Assembly (NCBI GenBank): GCA_000824845.1 | Contig: CCNC01000143.1 | Location: forward strand, 1-64,000 | DNA: 64,000 nucleotides | Reading direction: 5' to 3' | Source: Mesorhizobium sp. ORS 3359 | Lineage (GTDB): Bacteria > Pseudomonadota > Alphaproteobacteria > Rhizobiales > Rhizobiaceae | Shown: positions 1-8,338 of the stretch, piece after piece | Layout of the letters: each line of letters begins with the position of its first letter | How positions within the stretch are numbered: position 1 is the stretch's first letter | Notes under the pieces: model-generated | The model's database searches: none | What the model was told of the DNA's origin: nothing | The model's input: only the letters and a program-made list of their open reading frames with translations | Program-made: the position numbers and the translations under genes

Positions 1-15
1 ACGCTCTTCCGATCT
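1..15. other. Illumina adapter remnant at contig end
   Basis: The first 15 bases, ACGCTCTTCCGATCT, are identical to the 3' end of the TruSeq universal adapter. The hrpB reading frame runs into them and loses the expected helicase sequence there, so they are best explained as untrimmed library adapter, not genome. The last few bases may also be genomic, because GAGATC is natural at this point of hrpB. Confidence 0.9.
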
Positions 16-703
16 CGCGCTGTCCAGGCAGGAAGGCGAGCACGCTGCCCTGCTCGGTGGCCAATGCGGAGCGCACGGCCTTTGCCATGGCGTCCTCGAT
101 CGCCGTGCCGGGCGGCCGTTCGTCGTAGCGGATATCGACCGGATAGGCGCGGCCCTCGCTTTCGATCACCGGCGCCTCCGACAGAAGCTTCGCCACCCGC
201 GCGCCGTCGAGCGTCGCCGACATGACCAGCAGACGCAGGTCCGGCCGCAGCGCGCCCTGCACGTCGAGCGCCAGCGCCAGGCCGAAATCGCCGTCGAGCG
301 AGCGCTCATGGAATTCGTCGAAGATCACCGCCGAGACGCCCGGCAGCTCCGGATCGTCGAGGATCATGCGCGAGAGCACGCCTTCGGTGACGACCAGAAT
401 TCTTGTCCGCGCGGTAGTGCGGTTCTCCATGCGCATGGCGTAGCCGACCGTGCCGCCCGGCTCCTCGCCGAGCAAGTCCGCCATGCGGCGGGCGGCGGCG
501 CGAGCGGCGAGCCGGCGCGGTTCGAGGAGCACGATCCGGCCCTGCCCCAGCCATGGCGCGGCGAGCAGCGCCAGCGGCACCAGCGTGGTCTTGCCGGCGC
601 CGGGCGGCGCCACCAGCACGGCGCTGTTGCGCCGCGAGAGCGCTTCGCCGAGTGCCGGCAGCACGGCCGTGACCGGAAGCTCCGGCAAGGGTTTCGTCGT
701 CAT
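1..703 (-). CDS. hrpB: ATP-dependent helicase HrpB, 3' part missing
   Basis: This is the N-terminal part of a DEAH/RHA-family RNA helicase. The frame starts at the ATG at 703 and reads MTTKPLPELPVTAVLP. A Walker A motif (APPGAGKTT) follows at about residues 32-40, then RRLAARAAARRMA, the VVTEGVL motif, and DEFHERSLD, the HrpB form of the DEAH box. Near the left edge it reads FLPGQREI and then enters the adapter sequence. About 230 of the usual 800 or so residues are present, so the truncation is an assembly edge and not a pseudogene. The cellular role of HrpB in rhizobia is not well defined. The neighbouring transporter gene is transcribed in the same direction from further right. Confidence 0.9.
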   Translation of the reverse strand, partial: MTTKPLPELPVTAVLPALGEALSRRNSAVLVAPPGAGKTTLVPLALLAAPWLGQGRIVLLEPRRLAARAAARRMADLLGEEPGGTVGYAMRMENRTTARTRILVVTEGVLSRMILDDPELPGVSAVIFDEFHERSLDGDFGLALALDVQGALRPDLRLLVMSATLDGARVAKLLSEAPVIESEGRAYPVDIRYDERPPGTAIEDAMAKAVRSALATEQGSVLAFLPGQREIGRA

Positions 704-748
704 GTCGCCCGCATATCAGCGGTCGCGGTCGCCACGCAACGTATGCGC

Positions 749-1639
749 TCAAAGCCTGGTGCGCGAAAACGGGTTCCAGCGCACGGTGCCGAGCCGGACT
801 TCTTCACGCACCATGGTCAGCAGGCCGGATGCGCCGACCACCGCCAGGCCGACCAGCGACAGCCAGTCGGGATATTCCTGGAAGAACAGCGCGCCGAGGA
901 TAACCGCCCAGACGATCTGCGAATAATGCGTCGGCGCGATGCGGTTCGCGGGCGCGTATTTGACCGCGAGCAATTGCAGCAGCTGCCCGCCGGCGGTGAA
1001 GAGGCCCGCCATCATCAGCCAGACCAGCTGCACGAGATTGGGGAGCGCGAACGAGGTGGCGGCCGCGCCGACGCCGTTGAAGACAAGGCCGTAGCCGACC
1101 AGCGCGCCGAGGATCGTCGTGCGCTTTTCCTGCTGGGCGAGCGAGCGCATCAGGATGACGCTGATGGCGGCGAGGAAGGCGTTGGCGAAGGCGGCGAGAT
1201 GGCCGAGATGCAATTCGCGAAAGCCCGGCCGCACCACCAGCATGACGCCGGCAAAGCCGGCGACCACGGCCAGCCACCGCCAGGGACCGACCTTTTCCTT
1301 CAAGATGACCGTCGACAGGATGGTGACCAGCAACGGCGCAAGGAAGATCAGCGCATACACTTCCGCCAGCGGAATAGTGGTGAAGGCAAAGACGCTGAGC
1401 ACGCCCGAGGCGATGCCGGCCAGAGCGCGCGCTTGCACCGCCCATGGCCTTTTGGTGCGCCAGAAATCGCGCCAGCGCTCATCCCCGGGCTTGGTGAAGA
1501 ACAGGAAGCAGCCGGCAAACAGGGTCGAGAAGAAGCCGATCTCGAAGACGGTGAACTGCCCGCCCAGGCTCTTGATGACCGCGTCGCTGAACGAATAGCT
1601 TGCATAGGCGATCAGGGCGAGCAGAATTCCGTTCGGCAT
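749..1639 (-). CDS. EamA/DMT-family transporter
   Basis: This is a 296-residue protein with about ten hydrophobic segments arranged as two five-helix repeats, typical of the drug/metabolite (EamA) family. Examples are residues 1-22, and segments around VYALIFLAPLLVTIL, WLAVVAGFAGVMLVV, LVGYGLVFNGVGAAA and LVGLAVVGASGLLTM. The start chosen is the ATG at 1639 (MPNGILLALIAYASYSFSDA), which places the first helix at the N-terminus. A much longer upstream extension of the same frame is only the antisense of the adjacent deacetylase gene. The substrate cannot be told from sequence; relatives export amino acids, metabolites or drugs. The start lies only 21 bp from the divergent PIG-L gene, so the two promoters must overlap the opposite coding regions. 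Confidence 0.85.
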   Translation of the reverse strand: MPNGILLALIAYASYSFSDAVIKSLGGQFTVFEIGFFSTLFAGCFLFFTKPGDERWRDFWRTKRPWAVQARALAGIASGVLSVFAFTTIPLAEVYALIFLAPLLVTILSTVILKEKVGPWRWLAVVAGFAGVMLVVRPGFRELHLGHLAAFANAFLAAISVILMRSLAQQEKRTTILGALVGYGLVFNGVGAAATSFALPNLVQLVWLMMAGLFTAGGQLLQLLAVKYAPANRIAPTHYSQIVWAVILGALFFQEYPDWLSLVGLAVVGASGLLTMVREEVRLGTVRWNPFSRTRL

Positions 1640-1660
1640 GTGATTTCCGGGAGAGAAGAC

Positions 1661-2359
1661 GTGAAGATACTGGCGCTGGGCGCCCATCCCGACGACATCG
1701 AGATCTTCATGTTCGGTACGCTGGCCGCCTATGCCGCGCAAGGCGCAGAGCTCAATTTTGCGATAGCCACCGATGGTGCCAAGGGCGGCACCGGCGACCC
1801 GGCGGCGCTCGCCCGCCTGCGGCGCAAGGAAGCGGCCAAGGCGGCAGGGCTGCTCGGCGTCGAGCCGCGCTTCCTCGATTTCCCCGACGGTGCGCTCGTT
1901 GCCGATGCGGCGTTCATTGCGGCGCTGAGGGAGCTGATCGGCGAGGTGAAGCCCGACCTCGCAATCACCCATGCGCCCTATGACTATCACGGCGACCACC
2001 GCGCGCTGTCCGACGGCGTGCGCATCGCGGCGTCCTTCGCGGTGCCGGTGCTGCATGCCGACACGCTCGGCGGCACCGGTTTTTCACCGACGCATTATGT
2101 CGAAATCTCGCAGCATTGGGACATCAAGGCTGAAGCGATCCGGGCGCACCAGTCGCAAGGTCCCGAGCATTATGTGCACAGGGCGCGCCTCCAGAACGAG
2201 TTCCGCGCCGGCCAGTGCAACAGCGCCTCCGGCGCGCTGGCAGAAGCCTTCCGCTTCGAGCCTATTTTCCCCTTCGCCGACATACGCGCGCTGTTGCCGC
2301 CGGCACCGGCGATCCGGCCAGTGACCGCGAGCCCCAGCCCTGCCACCGGGGCCAGCTGA
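1661..2359 (+). CDS. PIG-L/LmbE-family deacetylase
   Basis: This is a 232-residue zinc-dependent N-acetyl-sugar deacetylase-like protein. The metal-binding AHPDD motif (AHPDDIE) is at residues 8-14, and the second motif, YDYHGDHRA, lies near residue 110, as in the LmbE/MshB/PIG-L family. The GTG at 1661 is chosen because a purine-rich GGGAGAGAAG sits just upstream and the protein then begins VKILALGAHPDD, the usual start for the family. A GTG seven codons further upstream is a weaker alternative. The substrate is unknown; family members deacetylate GlcNAc-linked lipids or thiols. The C-terminal 20 residues are Pro/Ala-rich and low in complexity. Confidence 0.88.
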   Translation: MKILALGAHPDDIEIFMFGTLAAYAAQGAELNFAIATDGAKGGTGDPAALARLRRKEAAKAAGLLGVEPRFLDFPDGALVADAAFIAALRELIGEVKPDLAITHAPYDYHGDHRALSDGVRIAASFAVPVLHADTLGGTGFSPTHYVEISQHWDIKAEAIRAHQSQGPEHYVHRARLQNEFRAGQCNSASGALAEAFRFEPIFPFADIRALLPPAPAIRPVTASPSPATGAS

Positions 2360-2450
2360 CCGCCGCGGACACAGGCCCAGCGATCATTTCCCAACGATTT
2401 CAAGCACCCGTTTCGCCATGCTGCGACGCAGCAACGAATTCACTTGCGTT

Positions 2451-2488
2451 GTTTAGTAAAAAGAGCATCACTAAACAAATTACTAAAC
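2451..2488. promoter_or_regulatory. Inverted and direct GTTTAGT repeats, candidate operator of the Dha transport operon
   Basis: GTTTAGT (2451-2457) is the inverse of ACTAAAC (2470-2476), and a second ACTAAAC follows at 2482-2488. Another partial GTTTAG is at 2531. The stretch is AT-rich inside a GC-rich region and lies 120-160 bp upstream of the binding-protein gene. This is typical of a repressor operator overlapping a promoter. The regulator is not identified. The rest of 2360-2610 shows no gene. Confidence 0.5.
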
Positions 2489-2610
2489 ATCGGCTGTGCA
2501 GCGCGCTTCATGGCGACGCATAGCGCGCCTGTTTAGGCCCTCGGAGGAGCGGGGGTTGAGGGGCTCTTGAAACCGTCATCCGGACGCGTTTCGCAAATGG
2601 GAGGTAAGGC

Positions 2611-3942
2611 ATGAAATCGACCTTGAAACTGGCGTTGGGACTGGCCTCGGCGATGTTTGCGTCGACAGCCGTCTCGAACGTCGCGCATGCGGAAGACCTG
2701 ACGCTGTGCTGGGCGGCCTGGGATCCGGCCAACGCGCTCGTGGAACTGTCCAAGGACTTCACCAAGGAAACCGGCATCGGCATGAAGTTCGAGTTCGTGC
2801 CGTGGACGAACTACGCCGACCGTTTCCTCAACGAGCTCAACTCGCACGGCAAGCTCTGCGACCTGATCATCGGCGACAGCCAGTGGATCGGCGGCGCCGC
2901 CGAGAACGGCCATTACGTCAAGCTGAACGACTTCTTCGACAAGGAGAAGATCAGCATGGACGACTTCGTGCCGGCGACCGTCGTCGGCTATTCGGAATGG
3001 CCGAAGAACACGCCGAACTACTGGGCGCTGCCGGCCATGGGCGACGTCGTCGGCTGGACCTATCGTAAGGACTGGTTCTCGCGACCCGAGCTGCAGAAGG
3101 AATTCAAGGAAAAGTATGGCTGGGACCTCGCCGCGCCGACCACCTTCGACCAGCTGAAGCAGATCGCGGAGTTCTTCCAGAAGCGGCAGATCGACGGCAA
3201 GACCGTCTATGGCGCCTCGATCTACACCGAGCGCGGCTCTGAAGGCATCACCATGGGCGCCATGGACGTGCTCTACAGCTACGGCTTCCAGTATGAGAAC
3301 CCAAAGAAGCCCTATGAGATGGAAGGCTTCGTCAACTCCGAGAAATCGGTGAAGGGGCTGGAATTCTACAAGGCGCTCTATGACTGCTGCACGCCTCCTG
3401 GTTCCTCCAATGCCTACATGGGCGAAGGCGTCGACGCCTTCAAATCCGGACAGGTGGCGATGCATATGAACTTCGCCTTCACCTGGCCCGGCCTGCAGAA
3501 GGACGAGAATGTCGGCGGCGACAAGATCGGCTACTTCGTCAATCCGAAGGGACCCGACGGCGACCAGTTCGCGCAGCTCGGCGGCCAGGGTATCTCGGTG
3601 GTGTCCTATTCCGACAAGCAGGAATCGGCGCTGAAATACATCAAGTGGTTCGCCAACAAGGACGTGCAGGCCAAGTGGTGGTCGCTCGGCGGCTATTCCT
3701 GCCTGAACTCCGTGGTCAAGGACCCGAAGTTCCCGTCCAGCCAGCCCTATGCGCAGGCCTTCCTCGACTCGATGGCCATCGTGAAGGACTTCTGGGCCGA
3801 GCCGAGCTACGCGCCGCTGCTGCAGGCTTCGCAGAAGCGCTTCCATGACTATGTCGTGGCCGGCCAGGGCTCGGCCAAGGACGCGCTGGACGGTCTCGTC
3901 AAGGACTGGACGCAGGTGTTCCAGGACGACGGCAAGATGTAA
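2611..3942 (+). CDS. CUT1-type sugar/polyol ABC transporter substrate-binding protein
   Basis: This is a 443-residue periplasmic binding protein of the extracellular solute-binding family 1 (MalE-like). An N-terminal signal peptide (KSTLKLALGLASAMFASTA, cleavage predicted after AHA near residue 27) precedes a mature domain starting EDLTLCWAAWDPAN. Start and reading frame are supported by GGGAGG shortly upstream of the ATG. It is the first gene of an operon that continues through two permeases, a small membrane protein and two ATPases into dihydroxyacetone kinase genes. The cargo is therefore inferred to be a triose, tetrulose or related polyol/ketose that those kinases phosphorylate. The family alone would also allow disaccharides or glycerol. 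Confidence 0.88.
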   Translation: MKSTLKLALGLASAMFASTAVSNVAHAEDLTLCWAAWDPANALVELSKDFTKETGIGMKFEFVPWTNYADRFLNELNSHGKLCDLIIGDSQWIGGAAENGHYVKLNDFFDKEKISMDDFVPATVVGYSEWPKNTPNYWALPAMGDVVGWTYRKDWFSRPELQKEFKEKYGWDLAAPTTFDQLKQIAEFFQKRQIDGKTVYGASIYTERGSEGITMGAMDVLYSYGFQYENPKKPYEMEGFVNSEKSVKGLEFYKALYDCCTPPGSSNAYMGEGVDAFKSGQVAMHMNFAFTWPGLQKDENVGGDKIGYFVNPKGPDGDQFAQLGGQGISVVSYSDKQESALKYIKWFANKDVQAKWWSLGGYSCLNSVVKDPKFPSSQPYAQAFLDSMAIVKDFWAEPSYAPLLQASQKRFHDYVVAGQGSAKDALDGLVKDWTQVFQDDGKM

Positions 3943-3965
3943 GGCTCCTCCCGAGCTTGATCGAA

Positions 3966-3995
3966 GCGTCCCGTGCCGCCCTTGGCACGGGACGC
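3966..3995 (+). promoter_or_regulatory. Intercistronic hairpin after the binding-protein gene
   Basis: GCGTCCCGTGCC (3966-3977) and GGCACGGGACGC (3984-3995) are perfect 12-bp inverted repeats around a 6-nt loop. The hairpin sits 24 bp after the binding-protein stop and 53 bp before the permease start. No U-run follows, so it is more likely an mRNA-stabilising or attenuating structure that raises binding-protein expression over the membrane components than a full terminator. Confidence 0.7.
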
Positions 3996-4048
3996 AGTTC
4001 AGATAAATTCCATTGTCGAGACTTGACGTGACCGAAGCAGGACTAACC

Positions 4049-4996
4049 ATGCTCAATCGGACTGCGGACAACGTTGCCCGGGCCACACCGGAGCCGTTGG
4101 CCAAGAAGATCCGGGGCATCAGCGACAAGGGTCTCGCCTGGCTGTTCATCTCGCCGACGATCCTTTTGCTGTTGGCCATCAACATCTTCCCGCTGTTCTG
4201 GGCGATCTATCTTTCCTTCACCAACTACCGCGCCAACCGGCCCAACGAGGTGGTGAAGAATCTCGGGCTCGCCAACTACCAGCGCATCCTCGGCGACCAT
4301 GACATCTGGATCGCCATGCAGACGACGGCGCATTTCGTGTTCTGGACGATCCTGCTGCAGACGGTGATCGGCTTCACGCTGGCCTGGCTGATCGACCGCA
4401 AGTTCCGCGGCCATGCCTTCTGGACCACAATCATCCTAGTGCCGATGATGCTGTCGCCGGCGGTGGTCGGCAATTTCTGGCGCTTCCTCTACGAGCCGCA
4501 GATCGGGCTGTTCTCCTATGTCATCTCCTTCGTTACCGGCATTCCGCCGACGAATGTGCAGATGCTGTCCAGTGTCGAGCTGGCCCCGTGGGCGATCATC
4601 ATCGTCGACACCTGGATGTGGACGCCTTACGTGATGCTGATCTGCCTCGCCGGCCTGCGCTCGATCCCCGAATACATCTATGAGGCGGCCGAGGTCGACC
4701 GCGCCTCCAATTGGCGGCAGTTCTGGTCGATCACGCTGCCGATGGCGCTGCCCTTCATCATGCTGGCGGTGCTGTTCCGCGGCATCGAGAACTTCAAGAT
4801 GTTCGACATGGTCAACCTCTTGACCGGCGGTGGGCCCGGCTCGACCACCGAGGTCGCCTCGATCACGCTGAAGCGGCAGGCCTTCGAAAGCTGGCGCACC
4901 GGCTATTCCTCGGCCTTCGCCATCATCCTGTTCGTCGCGGTGTTCGGGCTGGCCAACATCTACGTCAAGGCGCTCAACAAGGTGAAGCAGAGATGA
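4049..4996 (+). CDS. ABC transporter permease (MalF-like)
   Basis: This is a 315-residue inner-membrane permease of the binding-protein-dependent transport family. It has six hydrophobic segments; the first is LAWLFISPTILLLLAINIFPLF near residues 30-50. The EAA loop for ATPase docking reads YEAAEVDRASNWRQFWSITLPMALP at about residues 210-235. The ATG at 4049 is preferred because AGGA lies six bases upstream; an in-frame TTG at 4013 is an alternative. Its stop overlaps the start of the second permease by four bases, indicating translational coupling. It forms the translocation pore with the next gene product. Confidence 0.9.
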   Translation: MLNRTADNVARATPEPLAKKIRGISDKGLAWLFISPTILLLLAINIFPLFWAIYLSFTNYRANRPNEVVKNLGLANYQRILGDHDIWIAMQTTAHFVFWTILLQTVIGFTLAWLIDRKFRGHAFWTTIILVPMMLSPAVVGNFWRFLYEPQIGLFSYVISFVTGIPPTNVQMLSSVELAPWAIIIVDTWMWTPYVMLICLAGLRSIPEYIYEAAEVDRASNWRQFWSITLPMALPFIMLAVLFRGIENFKMFDMVNLLTGGGPGSTTEVASITLKRQAFESWRTGYSSAFAIILFVAVFGLANIYVKALNKVKQR

Positions 4997-5943
4997 GCCT
5001 GACCACCGCCCATTCCGTCGTCGCACCCTCGTCGAACGCGAAGCTGATCGCCGGCACGATCATTGTAGCCTACGCGCTGATCTCGATCGTGCCGCTGCTG
5101 TGGATCTTCGCCACCAGCTTCAAGACGCCGCCGGACTCGATCGCCTATCCGCCCAAGATCGTCTTCCAGCCGAGCATCGAGGGTTATTGCAACCTGTTCA
5201 CCACGCGCACAAGGCAGACGCCGGAATATATCAACTCGCTCGGACCGGCGACCGGCTTCTGCGACGAGACCGTGCGCAAGCGCAACATGGTGATCGCCGG
5301 GCCGTCCAACTTCCTGCCGCGTTTCGTCAACTCGCTGATCATCGCCTTTGGCTCGACCTTCTGCGCGGTGTTTTTGGGCACGCTGTCGGCCTATGGCTTC
5401 TCGCGCTTCAAGGTGCCGCTGGCCGACGACCTCCTGTTCTTCATCCTGTCGACGCGCTTCATGCCGCCGATCGCGGTGGCGATCCCGATCTACCTGATGT
5501 ATCGCGAGCTCGGCCTCTCCGACACCGCGCTCGGCATGATCCTGCTCTACACCGCGGTCAACGTCTCGCTGGCTGTCTGGCTCTTGAAGGGCTTCATCGA
5601 CGAGATCCCGCGCGAGTATGAAGAGGCGGCGATGATCGACGGCTATACGCGACTGCAGGCGTTCTGGCGCACCGTGCTGCCGCAGGCCACGACCGGCATC
5701 GCCGCCACCGCGATCTTCTGCCTGATCTTCGCCTGGAACGAATATGCGTTCGCAGCGCTCCTGACCTCAGGGACGGCGCAGACCGCGCCGCCCTTCATCC
5801 CGACCATCATAGGCGAGGGCGGCCAGGACTGGCCGGCGGTGGCGGCGGGCACAACGATCTTCCTGGTGCCGATCCTCGTCTTCACCATTCTGCTCCGCAA
5901 GCAGCTCTTGCGCGGCATCACCTTCGGCGCGGTGCGCAAATGA
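4993..5943 (+). CDS. ABC transporter permease (MalG-like)
   Basis: This is a 316-residue permease and partner of the preceding gene. Hydrophobic helices begin with LIAGTIIVAYALISIVPLLWIFA near the N-terminus, and the EAA motif reads YEEAAMIDGYTRLQAFWRTVLPQ around residues 205-225. A roughly 40-residue hydrophilic stretch between the first two helices (including the segment ending GFCDETVRKRNM) is longer than in MalG and may be a periplasmic loop contacting the binding protein. The start overlaps the previous stop by four bases (ATGA). Its own stop overlaps the next small gene the same way. Confidence 0.9.
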   Translation: MSLTTAHSVVAPSSNAKLIAGTIIVAYALISIVPLLWIFATSFKTPPDSIAYPPKIVFQPSIEGYCNLFTTRTRQTPEYINSLGPATGFCDETVRKRNMVIAGPSNFLPRFVNSLIIAFGSTFCAVFLGTLSAYGFSRFKVPLADDLLFFILSTRFMPPIAVAIPIYLMYRELGLSDTALGMILLYTAVNVSLAVWLLKGFIDEIPREYEEAAMIDGYTRLQAFWRTVLPQATTGIAATAIFCLIFAWNEYAFAALLTSGTAQTAPPFIPTIIGEGGQDWPAVAAGTTIFLVPILVFTILLRKQLLRGITFGAVRK

Positions 5944-6146
5944 GCACGATCCAGACTGCAAAACGCAAATCGCGCTGGCCCATTTGGGCAAGACGCGGCC
6001 TGATGGAGAACATCGCTACGGCGATCATCGCGATCGGCTTCCTGATGCTGTTCCAGCCCTTCGCGCTGTCGCTCTACACCTATTCCTTCATCACCATGCT
6101 TGCCGGCACGGTGATGTTCATCATCGTCTCGAAATTCCCGGAATAG
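5940..6146 (+). CDS. Small two-helix membrane protein of the ABC operon
   Basis: This is a 68-residue protein beginning MSTIQTAKRKSRWPIWARRG. A basic N-terminal stretch is followed by two hydrophobic segments (ENIATAIIAIGFLMLFQPFAL and YSFITMLAGTVMFIIV), so it is an inner-membrane protein with its basic end probably cytoplasmic. Overlapping ATGA with the permease stop and two bases before the first ATPase start show it belongs to the operon. A small membrane protein in the same place is known as GlpU in the rhizobial glycerol transporter operon. It is likely an accessory subunit; no catalytic motif is visible. Confidence 0.75.
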   Translation: MSTIQTAKRKSRWPIWARRGLMENIATAIIAIGFLMLFQPFALSLYTYSFITMLAGTVMFIIVSKFPE

Positions 6147-6148
6147 AG

Positions 6149-7255
6149 ATGGCCGAGATCCGTGTTCAGAATCTGAGGAAAGCCTTCGGCGCATTCGTTG
6201 CCGTGCAGGATTCCAATTTCGTCGTCGAGGATGGCGAGTTCTTCGTCATGCTCGGGCCGTCCGGTTGCGGCAAGACGACGACGCTGCGCATGATCGCCGG
6301 TCTCGAGCTGCCGACCGGCGGCAAGATCCTGCTCGGCGGCGAGGACGTCACCATGCGCCGGGCGCGCGAGCGCGACATCGCCTTCGTCTTCCAGCTCTTC
6401 GCGCTCTACCCGCATATGAACGTGCGCAAGAATATCGGCTTCCCGCTCTTGGCGCAGGGTATGCCGGCGGCCGAGATCCGCCAGAGGGTCGAAGAGACCG
6501 CCAAGCTGCTGCGCATCGATCACCTGCTCGACAAATCCGTCTCCGGCCTTGCCGGCGGCGACCGCCAGCGCGTCGCGCTCGGCCGCGCCATCGTGCGGCG
6601 GCCGAAATGTTTTCTCATGGACGAGCCGCTCGGCACGCTCGACACCGAGTTCCGCGATCTGATGGTGCATGAGCTGCGCGAGCTGCACAACCGCATCCAC
6701 GCGACCACCGTCTATGTCACGCATGACCAGATGGAAGCGATGTCGATGGCCGACAAAATCGCGGTAATGAACCACGGCGTCATCGAGCAGTTCGGCACGC
6801 CGCGCGAGATCTACGAGCGGCCGGCGACCATGTTCGTCGCCGATTTCATCGGCTCGCCGCCGATGAATTTCCTGAAATTCGGCGGCGGGCTCGCGAAGGG
6901 CGCGAAGGAGATCGTCGTGCAGGGCGCCAAGGTGGCGGTGCCTGAAGTGCGCGAGGACATCGCGCCCGCCGACATGGCGCTCGGCATCCGGCCCGAGCAC
7001 ATCCGCTTCGACGACGGCTCGAAGCTGCGCGGCGCGATCTACGGCACCGAATATCTCGGCACCACGCAGATCGTCGCGGTAGAGACGGCCGACGGCATCA
7101 TCAAGGCGCGGGTGCCGGCCGGCATCCATCTCAGCCCCGGCGAGCAGGTCGGGCTCACGCTGAGCAGCGCGCGGCTGTCGCTGTTCGAGAAGGGTTCCGG
7201 ACGCGCGGTCAGGACCGCCATGCATGATCAGGCAGCGGAGGCGCGCCATGGCTGA
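6149..7255 (+). CDS. ABC transporter ATP-binding protein with atypical signature motif
   Basis: This is a 368-residue MalK/UgpC-type ATPase: Walker A GPSGCGKTT near residues 36-44, Q-loop VFQLFALYPHM, Walker B CFLMDEPLGTLD, H-loop VTHDQ, and a C-terminal TOBE-like regulatory region (ALGIRPEHI). The signature motif reads LAGGDRQRVALGRA instead of LSGGQQQRVA, so the serine that contacts ATP in the partner site is replaced by alanine. With a second, canonical ATPase next door, the transporter probably uses a heterodimeric motor with one weakened site. The start at 6149 follows the previous stop by two bases. Its end overlaps the next gene by eight bases. Confidence 0.9.
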   Translation: MAEIRVQNLRKAFGAFVAVQDSNFVVEDGEFFVMLGPSGCGKTTTLRMIAGLELPTGGKILLGGEDVTMRRARERDIAFVFQLFALYPHMNVRKNIGFPLLAQGMPAAEIRQRVEETAKLLRIDHLLDKSVSGLAGGDRQRVALGRAIVRRPKCFLMDEPLGTLDTEFRDLMVHELRELHNRIHATTVYVTHDQMEAMSMADKIAVMNHGVIEQFGTPREIYERPATMFVADFIGSPPMNFLKFGGGLAKGAKEIVVQGAKVAVPEVREDIAPADMALGIRPEHIRFDDGSKLRGAIYGTEYLGTTQIVAVETADGIIKARVPAGIHLSPGEQVGLTLSSARLSLFEKGSGRAVRTAMHDQAAEARHG

Positions 7256-8261
7256 TGTCCGCATCCAGGGCGTGACCAAGAGTTTCGGCGACACCGTCGC
7301 GATCGACGATCTCGACCTCACGATCAAGGACGGCGAGTTCGTCGTGCTGCTCGGCCCGACCGGCGCCGGCAAGACAACGACGCTGAGGCTGATCGCCGGG
7401 CTGGAGCGGCCGGACAGCGGCACGATCCATATCGGCGGCCATGAGGCGACTGCGCTGTCGCCGGCCGAGCGCGACACCGCTTTCGTCTTCCAGCAATATT
7501 CGCTCTATCCGCATCTGTCGGTGTTCGACAACCTCGCCTTCCCGCTGCGCTCGCCGGCGCGGCGGTTTCCGGAGGAAGCGGTGCGCCGCCGCGTCGAGGA
7601 GGTCGCGCGCATGGTGCGCATCGACCATAAGCTCGACAACCGCTCGACGAAGCTGTCGGGCGGCGAGATGCAGCGTGTCGCCATCGGCCGCGCGCTGGTG
7701 CGCAAGCCGGCGATCTACCTGATGGACGAGCCGCTGTCCTCGCTCGACGCCAAGCTGCGCGCCGATCTGAGGCTCGAGCTGAAACGCATCCAGTCCGAGC
7801 TCGGCGCCACCATGCTCTATGTCACGCACGACCAGATCGAGGCGATGACCATGGCCGACCGCATCGGCATCCTGGCCGACGGCGTGCTGGTCCAGATCGG
7901 CACGCCGCGCGCGATCTATTCCGAGCCGGCGAACCTGCATGTCGCGGCTCGCCTCGGCCAGCCGGCGATCAACCTCCTGCCGGCCGGGCTCCTGCCCGAC
8001 GGCGGCGCGCCGGCCGGAACGAAAACGATCGGCGCCCGCACCGAGCATCTCGCGATCGAGAAGGCAACGAACGGCCATGCCGACGGCGTCGTCGACTGGG
8101 TCGAGCATCTCGGCGACCAGAACCATCTGCATGTGACGGTGGGGGCGAAGAAGCTGGTGACGCTGACCGATCCCGACACGCCTTTAGCCAAGGGGGACAA
8201 GGTGACGATCCGCTACATCGCACCGCTCTATTTCGGCTCGGACGGGCAGAGATTGATGTAG
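7248..8261 (+). CDS. ABC transporter ATP-binding protein (canonical)
   Basis: This is a 337-residue MalK-type ATPase: Walker A GPTGAGKTT, Q-loop VFQQYSLYPHL, complete signature LSGGEMQRVAIGRA, Walker B YLMDEPLSSLDAKLR, H-loop VTHDQIEAM, and a shorter C-terminal regulatory domain (ARTEHLAIE). The ATG at 7248 is inside the end of the previous ATPase gene, an eight-base overlap that implies coupled translation. It is the probable heterodimer partner of the preceding ATPase. The duplicated-ATPase layout matches the rhizobial GlpS/GlpT arrangement, but substrate identity is not proven by this. Confidence 0.9.
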   Translation: MADVRIQGVTKSFGDTVAIDDLDLTIKDGEFVVLLGPTGAGKTTTLRLIAGLERPDSGTIHIGGHEATALSPAERDTAFVFQQYSLYPHLSVFDNLAFPLRSPARRFPEEAVRRRVEEVARMVRIDHKLDNRSTKLSGGEMQRVAIGRALVRKPAIYLMDEPLSSLDAKLRADLRLELKRIQSELGATMLYVTHDQIEAMTMADRIGILADGVLVQIGTPRAIYSEPANLHVAARLGQPAINLLPAGLLPDGGAPAGTKTIGARTEHLAIEKATNGHADGVVDWVEHLGDQNHLHVTVGAKKLVTLTDPDTPLAKGDKVTIRYIAPLYFGSDGQRLM

Positions 8262-8338
8262 CGGAGGACTGATGTAGCCGCGACGCCCCATATTTTCGCA
8301 CACCGATTGACGGCCGCAGATACGGACTGGACGAATCC

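Noticed and set aside
308..2359. Very long plus-strand frame across hrpB, the EamA gene and the deacetylase
   Set aside because: Only the last 232 codons are real (PIG-L); the rest is antisense of GC-rich genes.
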